Source: Altererythrobacter sp. TH136
GTDB taxonomy: Bacteria; Pseudomonadota; Alphaproteobacteria; Sphingomonadales; Sphingomonadaceae
NCBI RefSeq assembly: GCF_007065885.1
Contig: NZ_CP041409.1
Span: 2,527,501-2,591,500 of the forward strand
DNA length: 64,000 nt
Direction of reading: 5' to 3'
Within the stretch, counting starts at the first letter, position 1; each line of letters begins with the position of its first letter. The translations under genes and the position numbers were made by a program. The notes beneath the pieces were generated by a model. That model worked only from the letters and a program-made list of their open reading frames with translations, was not told where the DNA came from and searched no databases. Shown piece by piece: positions 60,470 through 64,000 of the stretch.

Positions 60470-60932
60470 TCATCAGCTGTAACGTTCCCGCGTACGTTCC
60501 GGCCGGAGCTTCTGCGATGTCAGCACTTCGAATTGTCACCGTCAGTGACGCGTTGCCTCCTTGAGTGGAGCAGGCAAAGCCAGTCGCGCCGTTGCTAAAA
60601 CCCGCCGCCGGCCTTCCTGCTTGCAAGAGCGTACCACCCGTTTGCCCGGCACTGTCTGCCCATTGCACATCGAAGGGCAAGAAGGCTGCTCCGGACTCGA
60701 GCTGAAATGCCCCGCCTGAACCGCTGCCCGTCGCCGTCACGGAGTAGGGCAGGTCCTGCGGATTATTCTTGTAGCTGCAGACAATCACACTTTGGCTACT
60801 GGTCCGATGACCTGCACTTAGGATCGAACCAAAGTTGACGTCCGCCAGACCAGTTATGCGGGAAGACGCGGCCGCTGCAGGGGCCGCGCTGAACAGGGCT
60901 GTCGCAAAAATAAGGATTTTCCCGCAAGTCAT
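60456..60932 (-). CDS. Pilin-like protein, second subunit (spore coat U-like)
   Basis: A 158-residue exported subunit: signal MTCGKILIFATALFSAAPAA, then SRITGLADVNFGSI and one cysteine pair (IVCSYKNN and GFACSTQG) in positions matching those of the upstream pilin. Short beta strands and the ending YAGTLQLMIAPQ suit a donor-strand subunit. It probably acts as a minor or tip-proximal subunit. The start ATG 60932 has no Shine-Dalgarno sequence, and a terminator-like hairpin (60974-61011) separates it from the first pilin, so it should be made in smaller amounts. Confidence 0.72.
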   Translation of the reverse strand: MTCGKILIFATALFSAAPAAAASSRITGLADVNFGSILSAGHRTSSQSVIVCSYKNNPQDLPYSVTATGSGSGGAFQLESGAAFLPFDVQWADSAGQTGGTLLQAGRPAAGFSNGATGFACSTQGGNASLTVTIRSADIAEAPAGTYAGTLQLMIAPQ

Positions 60933-60973
60933 GGTTAAGGAGACTGAAGGAATTTGGTAAACATCAGGTTACC

Positions 60974-61011
60974 AAAGAAAGGGGCCCGCCGAGCCATCGC
61001 TCGGGGGCCCC
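60974..61011 (-). terminator. Terminator or attenuator after the major pilin gene
   Basis: On the minus strand GGGGCCCCCGAGC pairs with GCTCGGCGGGCCCC (about 13-bp stem, one mismatch, four-base loop), followed by TTTCTTT. It lies 22 bases past the first pilin stop and 42 bases before the second pilin. A partly effective stop here would give many pilin copies per usher, as in many fimbrial operons. Confidence 0.7.
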
Positions 61012-61032
61012 TCACTTTGCTAAGAAGCGCCT

Positions 61033-61593
61033 TTACTGCGGCGTGATGAGCAAGGTTAACGTGCCCAGGTAGTTGCTGCCGGCACTCATCGTTCCCAAGT
61101 CGGAAGCGGAGATGCCAACAATGAGGCTGGCGGAGGCGGCGGGGCCGCTCGCGCAGGTTTGGTTGGTGGCAGTTGAAATCAGCGAGGCTGATGCGGTGCC
61201 GGAAGTCAGCGTCGTTCCCGTTGTCTGATTGATCGAAGATGCCCAGGCGACTGAGTACGGCACAGTCGACGATCCGTTGTTTAGGGTGAACGCATTCGCG
61301 GTGCCGTTGCCGCTGGCTGTTATCGTATAAGCCTTGGTTGCCGTGTTGCTCCAGATGCAAACGTTCTGGGCGCCAGACGCGGGTACCGTGGGATCCTGGT
61401 TGAGGAACGTTATGTCGCTCAAGCCTGAGATGCGGGCCCGATTGGGCACCGAAGCGGAAATTGAAACACTGCCGCTCGAAGTGGGCCCCACAGTACCTTG
61501 CGAGGCCGCCATTGCAGGCGCGCTGTGCATCAGGCCTGATACGACCACACTCGCCAGCGCGAGTGCCATTAGCTTGCTTTTGCTCACGCTCAT
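61033..61593 (-). CDS. Major pilin-like subunit (spore coat U-like)
   Basis: A 186-residue exported beta protein. ATG 61593 gives the signal MSVSKSKLMALALASVVVSG with cleavage after AMA. Mature part: SVSISASVPNRARISGLSDI, one cysteine pair (NVCIWSNT and QTCASGPA), Ser/Thr-rich strands, and a C-terminal strand YLGTLTLLITPQ. It resembles spore-coat-U-domain pilins used in archaic/alternate chaperone-usher systems. It is first in the operon, typical for the major subunit. An earlier in-frame ATG exists at 61602. Confidence 0.75.
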   Translation of the reverse strand: MSVSKSKLMALALASVVVSGLMHSAPAMAASQGTVGPTSSGSVSISASVPNRARISGLSDITFLNQDPTVPASGAQNVCIWSNTATKAYTITASGNGTANAFTLNNGSSTVPYSVAWASSINQTTGTTLTSGTASASLISTATNQTCASGPAASASLIVGISASDLGTMSAGSNYLGTLTLLITPQ

Positions 61594-61687
61594 TGTTCTC
61601 ATCCAGAATATTAGGTCGGTTGCAGATGAGGGTAAGTACCTAGGCAAGGTAAACATTTCGTTTGCCAAGATTTCGGCGCTGACTTGC

Positions 61688-61709
61688 TCGAGCGGGCACG
61701 ACCGCTCGA
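61688..61709. promoter_or_regulatory. Perfect 8-bp-arm palindrome upstream of the pilus operon
   Basis: TCGAGCGG-GCACGA-CCGCTCGA lies about 95 bases upstream of the major pilin start, the expected place for a regulator site. Its length and loop also allow an RNA hairpin. Whether the adjacent FixJ-type regulator binds it cannot be told from sequence. Confidence 0.4.
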
Positions 61710-61765
61710 CAACCTGCCTGTTTTTGGCGGGGGCGCTGCCTGACTGAGCTGAGAAGGCTCTTGGA

Positions 61766-61999
61766 TCATTTGATAGTCAGTGGACAAGAGCGGATAAGGA
61801 AGCTGGTTAGCGACGCTAGCCAGGGTTCGAGGCCCTCGGCAATTTGAGCGGCCGTATCGATAACGTAGCGCTCGGTGGCGCTGTAGAGTGTATGTTCAAG
61901 CCTTTGCCGCAGCGGCATCTGCACTCGTTGCACATCATACGCTGCGAGCATCAACTCGAGGTCGCGCATCGGCTGCGAGACGTTGCATGGATCGCCCAA
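61766..61999 (-). CDS. Short hypothetical ORF, doubtful
   Basis: A 77-codon frame with natural-looking composition (DLELMLAAYDVQRVQMPLRQ, then RLEHTLYSATERYVIDTAAQ and AEGLEPWLASL). An upstream in-frame stop leaves only TTG near 61999 or an internal ATG at 61969 as starts. No domain is recognised; it may be the C-terminal end of a lost gene. The remaining DNA from 61669 to 62281 holds no other supported gene. Confidence 0.3.
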   Translation of the reverse strand: MGDPCNVSQPMRDLELMLAAYDVQRVQMPLRQRLEHTLYSATERYVIDTAAQIAEGLEPWLASLTSFLIRSCPLTIK

Positions 62000-62281
62000 G
62001 ATAGTTGCACCACGCTAGCCGCGTTCTCTTCTGGGTGATGGGTCCACTCGCGTTGACCAATACGCAAAACTCCCGGCGGAGTGCTTCCTATTACCGCCAT
62101 ATGTCATGGGCGCGGTTGCGCACCGCCTTTGGAGCTGCAGGTTCAAAGCCACCGGCGCCGGTTGCGGCACGATTGTCGAACCTGATCGACGCAGTCGCCT
62201 GAAGCGCGCGAACAATAACAGCCCGGTTCGGGTCAGGCGTGCGGTAAAAAACCAGAGCAGCAACGCGTCGCCGGGTCGTCG

Positions 62282-64000
62282 TCACACTCGATGACGCAGC
62301 TCGATGATCTGGTCGGCCAGCCCGTGAAGGGCGGGGCGGTGGCCGAGGATGACGAAGGTGCATGTGCCCCGCAATCGCTCGATGGTGCGGGCGATCGCCG
62401 TTTCGTTAGATGCATCGAGCGCGGCAGTCACTTCGTCGAGAATGATGAGCGACGGCTTGCGCAGCAGTGCTCGCGCGAGCGAGATGCGCTGGCGCTCGCC
62501 ACCCGAAAACTGCCGCCCCACTTCTCCGACGATGGTCTCGAGTCCTTGCGGCAGATCGAAGACGAACGCCGCAGACGCATCGCGCAAGGCACGCTCCATG
62601 GCGTCCAGGTCTGGGTCGGCCGCGCCCCAAGACAGGTTCGCACTGATGGTGCCGTTGAACAGATAGGGGACCTGCTCGACATACGCGACCTGCCGCCGCC
62701 AGCGTATTCGGCACTCACCCTGCAACGAAAGTCCGTCCACCCGAATGGTGCCACAATCAGGCGCGACTAAACCAGACAGGAGATCGGCAAACGTGCTTTT
62801 GCCCGATCCAGAGGGGCCAGACACTCCGACCACCGTTCCAGCTGCGATCTGGCATCGGAAATCCTCGAGCACCGGTTGCTTGCGGCCTGCAAAGGTAACG
62901 CCGACGTTTTCAAATGTGAGATCGCGGTCAAAGGTGATGGGCGACGAATTACCAATTGCTGGCTCGGCCGCTGCACGAGCCTCAGCCACGGTCCCTCGCA
63001 GATTGTCCAGCGCGGGCCGGCAAAAGCGCCAAGCGCGCCAACCCTGCTGCATGTTGCCGATCAGCGGCACGATCCGCGCGAAAATCGCCAGCACCGGGAC
63101 GAAGACAGCCAGCGGTAGCGATAGGGCTCGCAGTCCAAACCACACGAGTATGGCCAGCAGGGCCGCGGAAATAACCTGCAGGCCAAGGTGCGCCCGGTGG
63201 CCCGTAGCAATATAACGCAGCTCGATCTCCTCGATCGAGCGCGCCGTGGCTACGAAATCGCGCGCGAGCGTGTCTTCCGCGCCCGCAATCCGGGCGGCGC
63301 GCAGATGCGTCAGGCCGTCAACGACATGGCCCTGCAGCGCCTGATAAGCCGTCGCGAACGGGACACCAAGCGCGTCTGTCCTTCGGCGGAGGGTGAACCA
63401 CACCCCTGCAGCGACCGCCCCAAACCCCAGAGTGGCTAAGGTGAGCGGCCACGCGAGCCACATCGCTGCGACGAGCAATCCTAGGAGGGTGACCAGCGAT
63501 GATGCCAGATCGACGGCGCGATTGGCTTCGCGCCCCACCTGCTCGGCCTGGGTCACGATGACCGCGGCATGATCAGCACTGCGCTGGCCGCTAAGCCACC
63601 GCCAGTCCGCGGCAATCAGAGCCGCTTGGGCCGTCATACGCAACTGGCGTACCAGGCCCAGCGACAGCGTGGCCCGGCGCATCAGTAGTGCGTGCGTCAG
63701 TACTGCCCGTAAAGCGACGAGCGCGACAAAACCGCCTAGTAGGAGCGCGAGCGGCATGCTTGCGAGCGATGCGCCCCAGTCCCCGGCCCACTCATTGACG
63801 AGACCTTAGGAACCTTCTTCGGCGACGATCTGCGTGATCGGGACAAGCATCAGCAGACCGATCCCCTCGGTAAAGCTCGCCAAGATCATCAGAGCACCGA
63901 TCGAGGCAATGCCCGGCCAGCCCACCGTGCCGATGAGGTACGAAAGCGCATCGGCGTCTCTCGATCGTGTCCCGCTATCCCTCATTGCGGTTTTCGGCAT
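62282..64000 (-). pseudogene. ABC exporter (fused membrane and ATPase domains) with in-frame ochre stop
   Basis: One open frame from the window edge (ATG 64000, MPKTAMRDSGTRSRDADALS) contains TM1 (IASIGALMILASFTEGIGLL), then TAA at 63806-63808 in the same frame, and continues at once with GLVNEWAGDWGASL and the remaining membrane helices. The ATPase part is intact: Walker A SGPSGSGKSTF, signature QFSGGERQRISL, Walker B LIILDEVTAALD, and the H-loop His in ILGHRPALHG. About 570 codons match a half-size exporter. The single stop is a point mutation or an error; substrate unknown. The true start may be further upstream. Confidence 0.8.

Noticed and set aside
61678-61742. Rho-independent terminator on the plus strand at the 61688 palindrome
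   Set aside because: The T-run (61731-61735) is 20 bases away from the stem and no plus-strand gene precedes it; a regulator site is more plausible.

Overview
The window is GC-rich chromosomal DNA from an alphaproteobacterium, most likely a sphingomonad (Sphingomonadaceae or Erythrobacteraceae). This is inferred from gene content and order: L21 with a long Ala/Lys tail followed by L27, an alphaproteobacterial SspB, the histidine block with hisB-hisH and hisA-hisF-hisE close together, ybgC-tolQRAB-pal, one bifunctional RSH enzyme, and many acyl-CoA dehydrogenase/SDR genes. No taxonomic search was possible.

Layout. 1-1366: molybdopterin genes moaA (partial), moaD, moaE. 2049-2936: rplU-rpmA. 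3-11 kb: small housekeeping and stress genes, including a metal-dependent hydrolase divergent from a TetR gene with a clear palindromic operator, an S41 lipoprotein protease, and dapD. 11.3-13.7 kb: a subtilase with a predicted beta-barrel tail. 13.7-21.8 kb: a two-sided catabolic cluster (phosphotransferase, Zn alcohol dehydrogenase, MFS carrier and SDR on minus; two acyl-CoA dehydrogenases and an SDR on plus) that looks built to import and oxidise a CoA-activated substrate. 22.1-23.9 kb: gmk and sspB. 23.9-29.7 kb: histidine genes, interrupted by an SDR + GH130 pair and by a 51-residue PEP-CTERM protein. 29.7-34.2 kb: the Tol-Pal envelope system. 34-47.4 kb: mixed housekeeping genes, including infC with a probable ATA start, pdeM, hemF, an M1 peptidase, rsh, a cyclophilin and a zincin.

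A tRNA-Ser(GGA) gene at 47454-47544 marks a sharp change. From there to about 54.3 kb the DNA is island-like: visibly more AT-rich in parts, sparse, and full of broken genes (a C-terminal-only serine-recombinase remnant, a decayed DUF1810 gene, a frameshifted recombinase-associated ORF). Two diverged copies of one ~520-bp module (recombinase 3' end plus downstream DNA) lie 6.2 kb apart in the same orientation. Each copy has eight GCAGG-like units at 11-bp spacing ending exactly at the recombinase stop codon. This helically phased array is the most unusual structure I found. Between the copies sits a receiver-only regulator divergent from a membrane histidine kinase.

54.6-61.6 kb holds a second FixL/FixJ-type pair, whose kinase has a LOV-like domain without the photoactive cysteine, and a four-gene chaperone-usher pilus operon (two related pilins, usher, chaperone) with a terminator-like hairpin after the first pilin. 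The window ends in an ABC exporter gene interrupted by one in-frame stop codon. Several otherwise healthy genes carry a single lesion (DUF1810 at 9.2 kb, a methyltransferase at 45.4 kb, the ABC exporter at 63.8 kb); these are either recent pseudogenes or sequence errors.
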